The notes beneath the pieces were generated by a model. The model saw only the letters and a list, made by a program, of their open reading frames with translations. It did not search any database and was not told the DNA's origin. The position numbers and the translations under genes are program-made. This document shows, piece after piece, positions 11,925 through 20,968 of a DNA stretch of 64,000 nt (position 1 is its first letter; every line of letters starts with the position of its first letter). The DNA is from Allochromatium vinosum DSM 180 (GTDB lineage: Bacteria > Pseudomonadota > Gammaproteobacteria > Chromatiales > Chromatiaceae): the NCBI RefSeq assembly GCF_000025485.1, contig NC_013851.1, positions 1,713,154 through 1,777,153 of the forward strand, written 5' to 3'.

Positions 11925-14858
11925 ATGTTTCACCCACGGGTACGCGAGGTTTCGGAGTTGGGTCTCAAAGCCAATAAACCAAGATCCAGTGGGTTCGCGG
12001 ATCCAGATCAGACTGTGATGTTGCCAGTGAACGCTCATCCGCAAGTTCGCGCGGCGCTGACTCCGCTACGTGGAGGGCGTCTGTTCGTTCCTCTGCTGGT
12101 CATTGCCCTGCTCGTGCCGGTGAGCGCCTTCAGTTTCCCGCTGTTCCACATCCTGGCCGAGCTGATTCCGATCATCATCGCCACCAGCGCCTTCACCATC
12201 GCCTGGAGCACCTACCCCTTTTCGCGCAACAGCTTTCTGTTGTTCCTCGCCACGGGCCTCTTCTGTCTGGGGCTGCTGGATCTCTTCCACTCGCTCGTCT
12301 ACAAGGGCATGGAACTCTATCCGGGCCAGGCCGACTCCAACCGGCCGACCCAGTTCTGGATCGGCGCCCACTATCTGCAAGCGTTGCTCCTGTTGATCGC
12401 CCCGTTGACCTCGAACCTTGCGCTGAAGCGAGTGCCCCTGCTGCTGGCGATGGGCGGCTGCACGTTGCTGGTATTCGCCTGGATCATGAGCGGCCATTTT
12501 CCCGACGCCTTCATCGAGGGGCAGGGACTGACATCGTTCAAGATCTACAGCGAATACCTGATCGTCGCCCTGCTGGCGGCGTCATTGATACAGCTTCACC
12601 GCCGGCGCGCGGACCTGGGCGCGGATCTCGTGACCCTGGTCCAGGTCGCCGTGTTCGTCACCATCCTCTCCGAGCTGTCCTTCACCTTCTACGTGAGCGT
12701 CGATGGCCTCTCGAATCTCGTCGGACATCTGCTCAAGATCATCGCCTACTGGTACATCTACAGCGTTTTCATGGATTTCGCCATTCGTGCCAGGGCCGAG
12801 AGCGAGGACCGCTTTCGCTCCGTTTTCGACCAGCAGTTCCAGTTCATGGCCATCCTCACGCCCGAAGGCCGTGTCATCGACATCAACGAGTTGGTACGCC
12901 GCTTCCAGGGCTATGCCCGTGAGGACTTCATTGGCCAGCTGTTCTGGGAGTCCCCGGCCTGGCGTGACTATCCGGAGTGGCGGGAGATCTGGCCAAAACG
13001 TCTCGCGCAGGCGACCACGATGGATGGCCCGCTGATCACACATGACATCTATCAGAAGCGCAATGGCGAGATCCGCATGGCCGATGCCGCCACCACGGCG
13101 ATCCGCGGACCCGATGGCGCGGTACGCTGGTATGTGATCCAGGCCACGGATACGACAGAGCGTCGTCGGGCCGAGGCCGCGTTGCGCGAGAGCGAAGAGC
13201 GGCTGCGCATGCTGCTGCGCCGCATCCCCGACCTGGTGTGGCTGAAGGATCCTGATGGCCGGTATCTGACCTGCAACGCACGCTTCGAGACGCTCTTCGG
13301 CCGGCCAGAGGCAGAGATCATCGGCAAGACCGACTACGACTTCGTCGATCGTGCGCAGGCGGATTTCTTCCGGGCCAATGACCTGGCCGCCATCGCCGCC
13401 GGTGGCCCCAGGGTCAACGAGGAGGAGATCGTCTTTGCCGGCGACGGTCATCGTGAACGCATCCAGGTCGTCAAGACGCCCGTGCATGACGCCGATGGAA
13501 CCGTGATCGGTGTGCTCGGTATCGCGCGCGACATCACTGAGATGCGACGGGTGGAGCAAGAACTCGAACAGCACCGTCATCATCTGGAGGAACTGGTGGC
13601 GGAACGCACGGAGGAACTCACGCAGGCGCGCCTGGAGGCCGAGCGTCTGGCCCAATCCAAGGGCGAGTTCCTGGCCAACATGAGCCATGAGATCCGCACC
13701 CCGATGAACGCCGTGCTCGGTCTGGCCTACCTGCTGGAACGTCAGCCCTTGCCCGATGAGGCACACGAGCTGGCGCGCCAGATCCATCGTTCCGGTCAGA
13801 GCCTGCTGCACATCATCAATGACATCCTGGACTTCTCCAAGATCGAGTCCGGTCGTATCGAGATCGAACGCATTCCCTTCCAGCTCGGCGAGGTGCTCGA
13901 CAATCTGGTCACCATCGTGGGTACGAGCGCGGCCGACAAGGCCATCGATCTGGTCATCCGGCCGCCCGAAGATCTGGAGTCCAGCCTGGTCGGCGACCCG
14001 CTGCGCCTCGGTCAGATCCTCATCAACCTCACCAGCAATGCCGTCAAGTTCACCTCCGACGGTCAGGTCGAGGTGCGGGTCGAGTCCATCGCCCGCAGCC
14101 ATACCGAAGTCACCTTGCGCTTCACGGTGCGCGACACCGGCATCGGCATCGACCCGGAGACCCAGGCCCATCTGTTCCAGCCCTTCACCCAGGCGGATGC
14201 CTCCACCACGCGGCGCTTCGGCGGCTCGGGACTCGGGCTGGTCATCTGTCGTCGTCTGGCCGAGCTGATGGGCGGGCGTCTGGGACTGGACAGTGTGCCG
14301 GGTGAAGGCAGTACCTTCTGGCTCGAGCTGACCTTCGGCCTGACTGAACACGAGAGCCGGCCGGGAACCTCTTCGCTCGACGCCTCCCCGGAGTCAGGCG
14401 AGCCCCCGTTGAGCGGTCTGCGTGTGCTGGTGGTCGACGACAGTGAGATCAACCGCGAGGTCGCCCAGCTCATCTTCAGCGGTGAGGGCGCTGAGGTCTG
14501 TTCGCTGAACGATGGGCGCCAAGCCGTCGATTGGCTCATCGCGCATCCGATGGCTGTCGACATCGTCCTGATGGATGTGCACATGCCGGTCATGGATGGA
14601 CGCACGGCCACCCGTCTGATCCGCGAGACACCCGAGATCGCCTGGATTCCCATCGTGGCCCTGACCGCCGATGCCGTGGGCGATCAGGAGGGCGCGGCGC
14701 TGGAGGCCGGCATGGATGCCTTTTTGCCCAAGCCGCTCGATGTGCCGGCGGCCGTCGCCTTTGATCCGGCGTCTGACCGGGCGGGCGGTCGAGATCCCAG
14801 AGGATCGCCATACGCCCGATCCCGCTGCCGGCAGCGTCCAGATCCACTCGTCCGATAG
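11925..14858 (+). CDS. MASE3-PAS-PAS hybrid histidine kinase, frameshifted in its receiver
   Basis: The ATG at 11925 has GGAGG nine bases upstream; the frame also opens earlier (GTG 11772) and has a later ATG at 12018. An N-terminal block of about eight membrane helices (12060-12790) looks like MASE3. Then come two PAS domains, HisKA ([15 protein letters not shown]), HATPase_c (SNAVKF, DTGIGID, GGSGLGLVICRR) and a receiver (VVDDSEINREV, LMDVHMPVMDG, PKPLD). After DVPAAVA the frame goes into about 30 unrelated residues and stops at 14858. The expected continuation, LIRRLTGRAV, is in the next frame from 14761. A one-base gain in the TTT at 14760-14762 explains this. Confidence 0.85.
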   Translation: MFHPRVREVSELGLKANKPRSSGFADPDQTVMLPVNAHPQVRAALTPLRGGRLFVPLLVIALLVPVSAFSFPLFHILAELIPIIIATSAFTIAWSTYPFSRNSFLLFLATGLFCLGLLDLFHSLVYKGMELYPGQADSNRPTQFWIGAHYLQALLLLIAPLTSNLALKRVPLLLAMGGCTLLVFAWIMSGHFPDAFIEGQGLTSFKIYSEYLIVALLAASLIQLHRRRADLGADLVTLVQVAVFVTILSELSFTFYVSVDGLSNLVGHLLKIIAYWYIYSVFMDFAIRARAESEDRFRSVFDQQFQFMAILTPEGRVIDINELVRRFQGYAREDFIGQLFWESPAWRDYPEWREIWPKRLAQATTMDGPLITHDIYQKRNGEIRMADAATTAIRGPDGAVRWYVIQATDTTERRRAEAALRESEERLRMLLRRIPDLVWLKDPDGRYLTCNARFETLFGRPEAEIIGKTDYDFVDRAQADFFRANDLAAIAAGGPRVNEEEIVFAGDGHRERIQVVKTPVHDADGTVIGVLGIARDITEMRRVEQELEQHRHHLEELVAERTEELTQARLEAERLAQSKGEFLANMSHEIRTPMNAVLGLAYLLERQPLPDEAHELARQIHRSGQSLLHIINDILDFSKIESGRIEIERIPFQLGEVLDNLVTIVGTSAADKAIDLVIRPPEDLESSLVGDPLRLGQILINLTSNAVKFTSDGQVEVRVESIARSHTEVTLRFTVRDTGIGIDPETQAHLFQPFTQADASTTRRFGGSGLGLVICRRLAELMGGRLGLDSVPGEGSTFWLELTFGLTEHESRPGTSSLDASPESGEPPLSGLRVLVVDDSEINREVAQLIFSGEGAEVCSLNDGRQAVDWLIAHPMAVDIVLMDVHMPVMDGRTATRLIRETPEIAWIPIVALTADAVGDQEGAALEAGMDAFLPKPLDVPAAVAFDPASDRAGGRDPRGSPYARSRCRQRPDPLVR

Positions 14859-15261
14859 CGAACTCGAGTTCCCCGGTCTCGATGTCGAGCGCGCGCTGAC
14901 GGTCTGGAAAGACGCTGACGTCTATGGTCAGTACCTGCGTCATTTCGTCGACAGCTATGGTGAGGTGAGCCGCCGCCTCGTCACGGCCGAGCCGGAGTCG
15001 GCGCGACAGCTGGCGCACAAACTCAGGGGCGCGGCAGGCAATCTGGGGCTCGTCGATGTAGCCGCCCGCGCCGCCGAACTGGAGCAGGCACTGAAGTCGG
15101 CCGGAACCGGCACGACTCCGGAGATCGACAGTCAGGTCGTCGCACTCCAGGGGGCGCTCGCAACCGCCCTGGCCAGCATCGAGCGCTTCGCGACTGTCCC
15201 GTCGTCGGTGCCGACAGGTCTCCGGCATCACATCGGGAGCCGTGCAAACCCAGGTCGCTAA
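14671..15261 (+). pseudogene. Displaced Hpt domain, C-terminal part of the preceding kinase
   Basis: The real similarity begins near 14761 (LIRRLTGRAVEIPED) and runs to the stop at 15261. It contains an Hpt phosphotransfer domain with the phosphoacceptor histidine in LAHKLRGAAGNLGLVDVA, matching the Hpt of the neighbouring kinase (HTLKGVAGNLGLTEVA). Residues before 14761 in this frame are only an out-of-frame reading of the receiver. No ribosome binding site marks a separate start, so as written this domain is probably not made, unless the frameshift is a sequencing error or is bypassed during translation. Confidence 0.75.
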
Positions 15262-15319
15262 AGAGGCGAAGATCGAGTACAACGCGCCCTTTACCACATG
15301 GTTTGAGTGATCGTTCCAG

Positions 15320-18106
15320 ATGCAAGATTTCGTACCCGGTCAGCGTTGGCTGAGCGAGACCCAGACCGAGCTCGGACTCGGCCTGGTCGAGGCTGTCGAT
15401 GGCCGCCATGTCCGGATCGCCTATCCGGCGACCGGCGAGACCCGTCTCTATGCCAGGAGCGAAGCACCGCTGGCGCGGCTGGTGGTCGAGCGCGGCGAGC
15501 GTATCCGCGACCGCGCCGGGCGCGAGCTGCGCGTCATCGAAGCCCGTGTTGAGCACGGACTCATCATCTATCGCGGCGAGGATGCTGAGGGTCAGCTCCG
15601 GGAGCTGCCCGAGCCGGAACTCGACGATCGCCTGAGCTTCAACCGTCCAGGCCAACGCCTGCTCGCGGCCCGACTCGACAGCGATCACTGGTTCCGGCTG
15701 CGCCATCGGACCTGGACGCAGGGAATGCGTGAGGCCGGTTCACCGACCCTGGGACTGGTCGGCGCACGGGTGGCGCTCATCCCACATCAGTTGCATATCG
15801 CCGCTGAGGTCTCGCGGCGCGAGGCCCCGCGCGTGCTCCTGGCCGACGAGGTGGGGTTGGGCAAGACCATCGAGGCCGGTCTGATCCTGCATCGGATGCG
15901 CCTCACCGGGAGTGCGCGCCGGGTGCTGATCCTGACCCCCGAGCCGCTGCTGCATCAGTGGCTGGTCGAGATGCGTCGTCGTTTCAATCTGGCGCTGGCG
16001 CTGTTCGATCAGGAGCGCTTCGAGTCGATCCGGGACGACAATCCCTTCCTGTCCGAACAATGCGTGCTATGCGGGCTGGAACTGCTGGTTGCTCAGGCCG
16101 GGGCGGGGCGGGCGGTCCTAGAGGCCGAGTGGGATCTGTTGATCGTCGACGAGGCCCATCATCTGACCTGGTCCGAGACCGATCCGAGTCCGGCCTATCG
16201 GCTGGTCGAAGCGCTGGCGAGCCGCATTCCCTCGGTACTGCTGCTGACGGCCACGCCCGAACAGCTCGGGCGCGCCGGCCATTTTGGACGGTTGCGCCTG
16301 CTCGATCCGGCCCGCTTCCATGATCCGGCCGCCTTTCAGGACGAGGAGGCGCGCTATGCACCCATCGCCGCCTTGGCCGCACGCCTGCTTGATGACGAAC
16401 CGCTCGACGACGCTGACCGGGCGCGCCTCGAATCGCTGCTCGGCGAGTGCGACGGACTAGACCGCGAGACGCTCATCGAGCGCCTGATCGACCGTCACGG
16501 CACCGGGCGCGTGCTCTTCCGCAACACCCGCGCCACCATTCCCGGCTTTCCGCGCCGCGAACTGATCGCTCATCCGCTGCCGGAACCGGACGCCTACCGC
16601 ACCGTTCCGGACCTCGACCCGCTGGCACGCCTGACTCCGGAGTGCGCGCACGGCTCCGGCTGGGAGTCGGTCGACCCGCGACTCGACTGGCTGATCGCGA
16701 CCCTGCGCGACCTGCGTCCGGCCAAGGTGCTCCTGATCTGCGCCCAGGCGCACACCGTGCTCGAACTGCGCGAGGCGCTGCGCCAGCGCGCCGGCATTCA
16801 TGCCGCCGTCTTCCACGAGGGAATGGAGATCGTCGAGCGCGACCGGGCGGCGGCCTATTTCGCGTCCGTCGAGGATGGCACCCAGATCCTGCTGTGCTCG
16901 GAGATCGGCAGCGAGGGGCGCAACTTCCAGTTCGCCCATCACCTGATCCTGTTCGACCTGCCGCTGGAGCCGGATCTGCTCGAACAGCGCATCGGACGGC
17001 TCGACCGCATCGGCCAGGCCCAGACCATCCGCCTGCACGTGCCCTATCTGAGCGGCGGCCCGATGGAGATCCTGTTTCGCTGGTATGCCGAGGGGCTGGG
17101 CGCCTTCGAGCAGCTGTGTCCGGCGGCCGCCGCCGTGCACGAGCGTCTGGGCGGGAGACTGAGGGACGCCCTGGCCGATCCCGCGCAGGCTGAGGCGCTG
17201 ATCGCGGAGACCCGAATGCTGGCCAGCCAACTCAACGGCGAACTGGCCGCCGGGCGCGATCGGCTGCTCGAACTGCACTCGCACCGGCTCACGCGCGACG
17301 CGGCCCTGGTCGAGTCGATCGCGGCCAGCGACGCTGAGCGCTCGGTCGCGGACTATCTGAGCGACTTCTGGGACGCCTTCGGTGTGGAGCACGAACCCGG
17401 TCCGGGTGGATCGGTGGTGGTGCGGCCCGGTCCGCAGATGCTCCAGGAGACCTTTCCGCGTCTGCCCGAGGATGGGCTGACCGCGACCTTCGACCGCGCC
17501 CAGGCACTGGCCAACGAGGACCGCGCGTTCCTGACCTGGGAGCATCCGATGACGCGCGAGGCGATGGAGCTGCTGACGGCGTCCGAGCTGGGCAGCGCGG
17601 CGCTGATCCTGATCCAGGGCGATGCGCGCTTCCCCCGTGCCACGCTGTTGCTGGAGATCCTCTACGTTGCCGAATGTCCGGCTCCGCCCGAACTCCAGGT
17701 CGAGCACTTCCTGCCACCGACCCTGGTGCGTCTGCTGCTCGACGCCGAGGGGCGGGATCGCGCCGGGGAGATCGCGCACGAGAGCCTGCGGGGCGACTGC
17801 CTGAGCCATAACGGCACGCTCGCCCGCGCCCTGATCGCCTCACAGGCGTCGCGTCTGGCCGAACGGCTGGAGCAGGGCGAGGAGCTGGCGCACGGGGCGC
17901 TGAAGGATCTGGAGCAGGAAGCGCGAGCGCGCATGCATCAGGTGCTCGGTGATGAGCTGGAGCGGCTGCTGGCGCTGGCAGCGGTCAACCCTGCGGTGCG
18001 CCCCGACGAGATCGCGCGTCTGCGACACAGGCGTGAGCGGCTCGACGTGCTGCTCGGTCAGGCACACCTGCGACTCGACGCATTGCGGCTGATCATCGCG
18101 CATTGA
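15320..18106 (+). CDS. rapA: RNA polymerase-associated ATPase RapA
   Basis: A 928-residue Swi2/Snf2-type protein. The N-terminus (FVPGQRWLSETQTELGLG) matches the RapA beta-barrel Ntd. The ATPase core has the Walker A motif LADEVGLGKTIEAGLIL and the DEAH box LLIVDEAHHLTW, and helicase motifs V-VI (GSEGRNFQFAHHL, EQRIGRLDRIGQ). Family members are about 950-970 residues, so it is full length. RapA binds RNA polymerase and promotes its recycling after transcription. It is a single gene followed by a leftward YcaR-type gene. Confidence 0.95.
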   Translation: MQDFVPGQRWLSETQTELGLGLVEAVDGRHVRIAYPATGETRLYARSEAPLARLVVERGERIRDRAGRELRVIEARVEHGLIIYRGEDAEGQLRELPEPELDDRLSFNRPGQRLLAARLDSDHWFRLRHRTWTQGMREAGSPTLGLVGARVALIPHQLHIAAEVSRREAPRVLLADEVGLGKTIEAGLILHRMRLTGSARRVLILTPEPLLHQWLVEMRRRFNLALALFDQERFESIRDDNPFLSEQCVLCGLELLVAQAGAGRAVLEAEWDLLIVDEAHHLTWSETDPSPAYRLVEALASRIPSVLLLTATPEQLGRAGHFGRLRLLDPARFHDPAAFQDEEARYAPIAALAARLLDDEPLDDADRARLESLLGECDGLDRETLIERLIDRHGTGRVLFRNTRATIPGFPRRELIAHPLPEPDAYRTVPDLDPLARLTPECAHGSGWESVDPRLDWLIATLRDLRPAKVLLICAQAHTVLELREALRQRAGIHAAVFHEGMEIVERDRAAAYFASVEDGTQILLCSEIGSEGRNFQFAHHLILFDLPLEPDLLEQRIGRLDRIGQAQTIRLHVPYLSGGPMEILFRWYAEGLGAFEQLCPAAAAVHERLGGRLRDALADPAQAEALIAETRMLASQLNGELAAGRDRLLELHSHRLTRDAALVESIAASDAERSVADYLSDFWDAFGVEHEPGPGGSVVVRPGPQMLQETFPRLPEDGLTATFDRAQALANEDRAFLTWEHPMTREAMELLTASELGSAALILIQGDARFPRATLLLEILYVAECPAPPELQVEHFLPPTLVRLLLDAEGRDRAGEIAHESLRGDCLSHNGTLARALIASQASRLAERLEQGEELAHGALKDLEQEARARMHQVLGDELERLLALAAVNPAVRPDEIARLRHRRERLDVLLGQAHLRLDALRLIIAH

Positions 18107-18175
18107 GTGGCGATGAATCGCCTCTGATGAGGAGACGGGCGGGCGACTGGACGGACCTGTGCGCCCGCCGCCCCT

Positions 18176-18367
18176 TCAACGATAGCTGTCGAGTTCGTCC
18201 AGCGTCAGGCGACGTGCTTCGTCCTCCAGCATGATGGGGATATCGTCGCGGATGGGGTAGGCGAGCTGGGCCGACAGCGAGATGAGCTCCCCGCGCGCCT
18301 TGTCGAGGATCAGCGGACCCTTGGTGACCGGGCAGACGAGGATGTCGAGGAGTTTCTTGTCGAGCAT
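18176..18367 (-). CDS. YcaR/Trm112-like small protein
   Basis: A 63-residue protein starting at [19 protein letters not shown] (ATG 18367, AAGGAG about ten bases upstream; longer in-frame starts exist to 18415). It carries the UPF0434/YcaR signature: [12 protein letters not shown], then a [16 protein letters not shown] segment. Only one of the usual cysteines is left in the first knuckle (CPVTK), so zinc binding is doubtful. Family members often neighbour lpxK-kdsB, but here it stands alone after rapA. Function unknown. Confidence 0.85.
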   Translation of the reverse strand: MLDKKLLDILVCPVTKGPLILDKARGELISLSAQLAYPIRDDIPIMLEDEARRLTLDELDSYR

Positions 18368-18747
18368 GGGTTGATCGCTCCTTGGGCGAGACATAGCTTG
18401 GTAGATACGGACCAAGTTTAACTGTTATCGTGCCCATGGAGATACTGGACAGGCGGTAGTCTGAATTTTGCCGCCGGCCTGCTCTCGGCGGTCAGGGCAA
18501 CAGGCCCGGCCACCTTGATTTTTCAGGCTGACATAAAAACAAATATTGATTATGGGCAATCTATATTCATCCCTGAGTTTGACGTAAAATGCAGAAACCA
18601 TGGTGGTTTACTTGAGTCGCGACACCTTTATCTCACGTCAAACGCGACCTGTACCATCGATCCAGCCCGCAAGGGAACCGCGTCCCCGCGGGAAATCACC
18701 AGAATAATCATCCCCGCTATCCACCGTTCGGCAGGAGGAGTCTCGAC
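18368..18747. other. Intergenic region ahead of the hemerythrin-like gene
   Basis: About 380 bases. The middle (18520-18600) is AT-rich and probably holds the promoter of the hemerythrin-like gene, with an FNR-like half-conserved site. A GC hairpin (CCGCCG/CGGCGG) lies near 18470. No credible gene was found: the frame at 18515 only becomes meaningful in another phase as the hemerythrin-like gene. Confidence 0.45.
18546..18559 (+). promoter_or_regulatory. Possible FNR/Crp-type site
   Basis: TTGATtatgGGCAA keeps the left half (TTGAT) and CAA of the right half of the TTGAT-N4-ATCAA anaerobox. It lies about 190 bases upstream of the hemerythrin-like start in an AT-rich patch. Anaerobic control is plausible but the match is partial. 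Confidence 0.25.
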
Positions 18748-19194
18748 ATGGTCGCTTTCGAACAATTACACGCTCAGAACCATAAGATCACGGAGCTCTC
18801 GAACGTCTTCCTCTATCTGGTGCGGGAGCGTTCCATGTGCGATACCGATGTCACGTGCAACGTCTTCTTCGATCTCACCAATCATGTGCGTGAGCACATG
18901 GAAGTCGTCGACCGTGATCTCTGCGGCAAGCTCCTGTCCTATCCGGACCAGTCGGTCAAGAACACCGCCAACCGCTTCCTGTCCGGCTCGACCGAGATCA
19001 AGCGCATCTTCAGCGCCTATGTCAAACAGTGGTGCTCGGAGAAACGCCACTCGCTGACGATCAACGATCACGCCTCCTTCGTGCAGGATACCGAACAGAT
19101 GTTCGCCCTGGTCATGGATCGCCTGCAACGCGAGACCGAGTATCTCTATCCGCTGATTCGCAATCTCGACGAGAAGGAGCAGGCGGCGGCTTGA
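18748..19194 (+). CDS. Hemerythrin HHE-like protein
   Basis: A 148-residue soluble, helical protein with a clear AGGAGG ribosome binding site upstream of ATG 18748. The spacing of histidines and acidic residues, with LHAQNHKITELSNVF, LTNHVREHMEVVDRDL and METEYLYPL-type ends (TEYLYPLIRN), is that of a bacterial hemerythrin-like four-helix bundle that binds a diiron site. Ligands inferred are His in AQNH, His in TNHVREH, and Glu in ETEYLYP. It converges with nifM, so a role in oxygen or NO sensing or protection of nitrogenase is a reasonable guess but not shown. Confidence 0.65.
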   Translation: MVAFEQLHAQNHKITELSNVFLYLVRERSMCDTDVTCNVFFDLTNHVREHMEVVDRDLCGKLLSYPDQSVKNTANRFLSGSTEIKRIFSAYVKQWCSEKRHSLTINDHASFVQDTEQMFALVMDRLQRETEYLYPLIRNLDEKEQAAA

Positions 19195-19207
19195 GCGCGC
19201 CCCTCTT

Positions 19208-20080
19208 TCAGGTGCCGGCGCGGCGCAGCCGAGCGATCCAGGCTTTCTGGCAGTCGTGCCGGCGCTGGGATTGGAGTCGCTCCCGGATGTGTGGGCGCGC
19301 CTGCTCGAAGTCGATCGTGCGCCCCGGCTCGATGTGCTCGCACCAGAGTAGATGGAAGCCGATCTCGGATTCCAGCACGCCGCTGACCTGACCCGCGTCG
19401 AGGGCAAAGAGCGCGGCGTCGAGTTCGGGGTAGAGCCGTCCGCGGGGGAGGGTGCCGAGGCGTCCGTCTTCCAGCGCGGTCGGGCATTCGGAATGACGGC
19501 GCGCGAGTTGGCCGAAGGCGTCCGGGCGGGCCTGAGCGTCGGCGGCGAGCGCTTCGATACGGGCACGTGCCGCCTCACGGCCGTTCTCGGCGTAATCGGC
19601 GTTGATGGTGATCAGGATATGACGTGCCGCGCGTCGTTCCGGGATCTGGAAGCGCTCGGGGTGCTCGGCATGGAACCGGCGCACCTCCTCCTCGCTGACC
19701 GCCTCGGCACGCGCCCCGACGCGCGTCATCACGGCATCGAAGATCAGTTCGCGTCGCAGTGCCTGACGCAGCCCCGTCTCGTCGAGCCCATTGCGCGCGA
19801 GATCCGCCAGAAACGCGCCTTCGTCCGGGTAGCGGCGTCGAACCTCGGTCAGCGCCTCGTCGAGATGCCGCTCGGGAATCAGCGTATCGCGTGCCTCATC
19901 CGTGGCCAGAACCAGTGATTCGAGCGTCCAGGTCTGCTCGGCCAGACGCTCGACCACGGTCCGTTGCGCCGCGTCCAAGGCATCCACGGGCGCCTGGAAA
20001 CGCTCACTGGCGGCGCGTAGCCGATGGTAGCGGTATTCGGCCGATGGTGTGTGTCGATGTCTGTCGGCAATCTGGTTCAT
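19208..20080 (-). CDS. nifM: Nitrogen fixation protein NifM, parvulin-type peptidyl-prolyl isomerase
   Basis: 290 residues. The C-terminal third is a parvulin-type PPIase domain (ARHILITINADYAEN, GRLGTLPRGRLYPELDAALFAL, VSGVLESEIGFHLLWCEHI). The N-terminal helical part (RTVVERLAEQTWTLESLVLATDEA) has the SurA/NifM layout. NifM is needed for maturation of the nitrogenase Fe protein NifH. It is the last gene of the nifV-nifW-nifZ-nifM run, 47 bases after nifZ, which supports the specific name over a generic PPIase. Confidence 0.88.
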   Translation of the reverse strand: MNQIADRHRHTPSAEYRYHRLRAASERFQAPVDALDAAQRTVVERLAEQTWTLESLVLATDEARDTLIPERHLDEALTEVRRRYPDEGAFLADLARNGLDETGLRQALRRELIFDAVMTRVGARAEAVSEEEVRRFHAEHPERFQIPERRAARHILITINADYAENGREAARARIEALAADAQARPDAFGQLARRHSECPTALEDGRLGTLPRGRLYPELDAALFALDAGQVSGVLESEIGFHLLWCEHIEPGRTIDFEQARPHIRERLQSQRRHDCQKAWIARLRRAGT

Positions 20081-20127
20081 CTTGGGATACTCGCGCGTGC
20101 CCGGAATCGAATCACATGCCGTCCGAT

Positions 20128-20592
20128 CTAGGCCGAGGCTGCGGCGGCCAGAGGCTCGGGTTCGGTCAGGGCGGTCTCGGGGACGATCAGGGTGTTGCGA
20201 TCGGGGAAATGGACGTGATAGGCCACGCCGCCCGGATGGTCGCGCAGGACGCGGATCACCTCGCCGACCTCGCCGGCCTCGACCAGGACACGCCCCTGGA
20301 GTCCGAGCGGTAGCCGGGCGGCGACCTGATCGCGGAACTCGAAACGGCTCGGGATCCAGGGCGCGTCGGCGTGCTGGAGTTCCTCGGCGCGGCAGCCGAC
20401 GATGCGATCGCTGTCCAGGAAGTGCACCGAATAGATGATCTGATCCTGCAGAAAGGTGCCCACGTCACGCACGAAGCCGGTGCTGCCGCGCCGGATCAGG
20501 AGCGCGCCGGTCGGCTCACCCGGATAGGTGCCGTCGTTGCGCACGTTGCGCAGCACCCGCACCTCGTCGCCATATTCATACTCGGGTCGCAT
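20128..20592 (-). CDS. nifZ: Nitrogen fixation protein NifZ
   Basis: 154 residues. The start MRPEYEYGDEVRVLRNVRNDGTYPG and the pattern FVRDVGTFLQDQIIYSVHFLDSDRIVGCR with a repeat-like YHVHFPDR segment are typical of NifZ. NifZ helps form the P-cluster of the MoFe protein. It overlaps the end of nifW by 17 bases, implying translational coupling. Confidence 0.92.
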   Translation of the reverse strand: MRPEYEYGDEVRVLRNVRNDGTYPGEPTGALLIRRGSTGFVRDVGTFLQDQIIYSVHFLDSDRIVGCRAEELQHADAPWIPSRFEFRDQVAARLPLGLQGRVLVEAGEVGEVIRVLRDHPGGVAYHVHFPDRNTLIVPETALTEPEPLAAAASA

Positions 20593-20920
20593 GGGGGCGG
20601 CTCTCCATCAGGTCGTTGAGCGGGATGGCCACTTGTCGTGGTTCATGCATCCGGAACACCCGAAACACCTTCTCGGTGCGCGCGTCCGAGGTCTCGAAGT
20701 CCTGGTAAGCCGCTTGCAGCCGATCGGCGTACAGCGCCCACTTGGCCTGGACCGAGTCCGGCATCTCGTCGACCTGATCGAGATAGTCGTGGAAGCGTTG
20801 CAGGATGTGCAGGCGATTGACCTGCACCACGGCCGGCTGATACTGGATACCGAAATAGTCCAGGAAGTCCTCGGCGCTGGTCAGTTCGCTCAGATCGAGT
20901 TCGAAGTCGTCGTCGGTCAT
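20576..20920 (-). CDS. nifW: Nitrogenase-stabilizing/protective protein NifW
   Basis: 114 residues from ATG 20920, chosen because AGAGGTGA precedes it at good spacing. The sequence ELSSAEDFLDYFGI-type opening (ELTSAEDFLDYFGIQYQP), VNRLHILQRFHDYL and FRVFRMHEPRQVAIPL match NifW. The protein is acidic and soluble and associates with the MoFe protein, thought to protect it from oxygen or assist its maturation. It sits 48 bases after nifV. Confidence 0.93.
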   Translation of the reverse strand: MTDDDFELDLSELTSAEDFLDYFGIQYQPAVVQVNRLHILQRFHDYLDQVDEMPDSVQAKWALYADRLQAAYQDFETSDARTEKVFRVFRMHEPRQVAIPLNDLMESRPHATRV

Positions 20921-20968
20921 GGAATCACCTCTGTCGTTGGGCGGTCGTGGGTGTTTAGCGGCCACCCG

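Noticed and set aside
12582-14351. 589-codon frame opposite the MASE3 kinase
   Set aside because: Antisense shadow of conserved PAS and kinase domains.
18176-18415. Longer start (18415) for the YcaR-like gene
   Set aside because: The added residues [16 protein letters not shown] do not match the family start [13 protein letters not shown].
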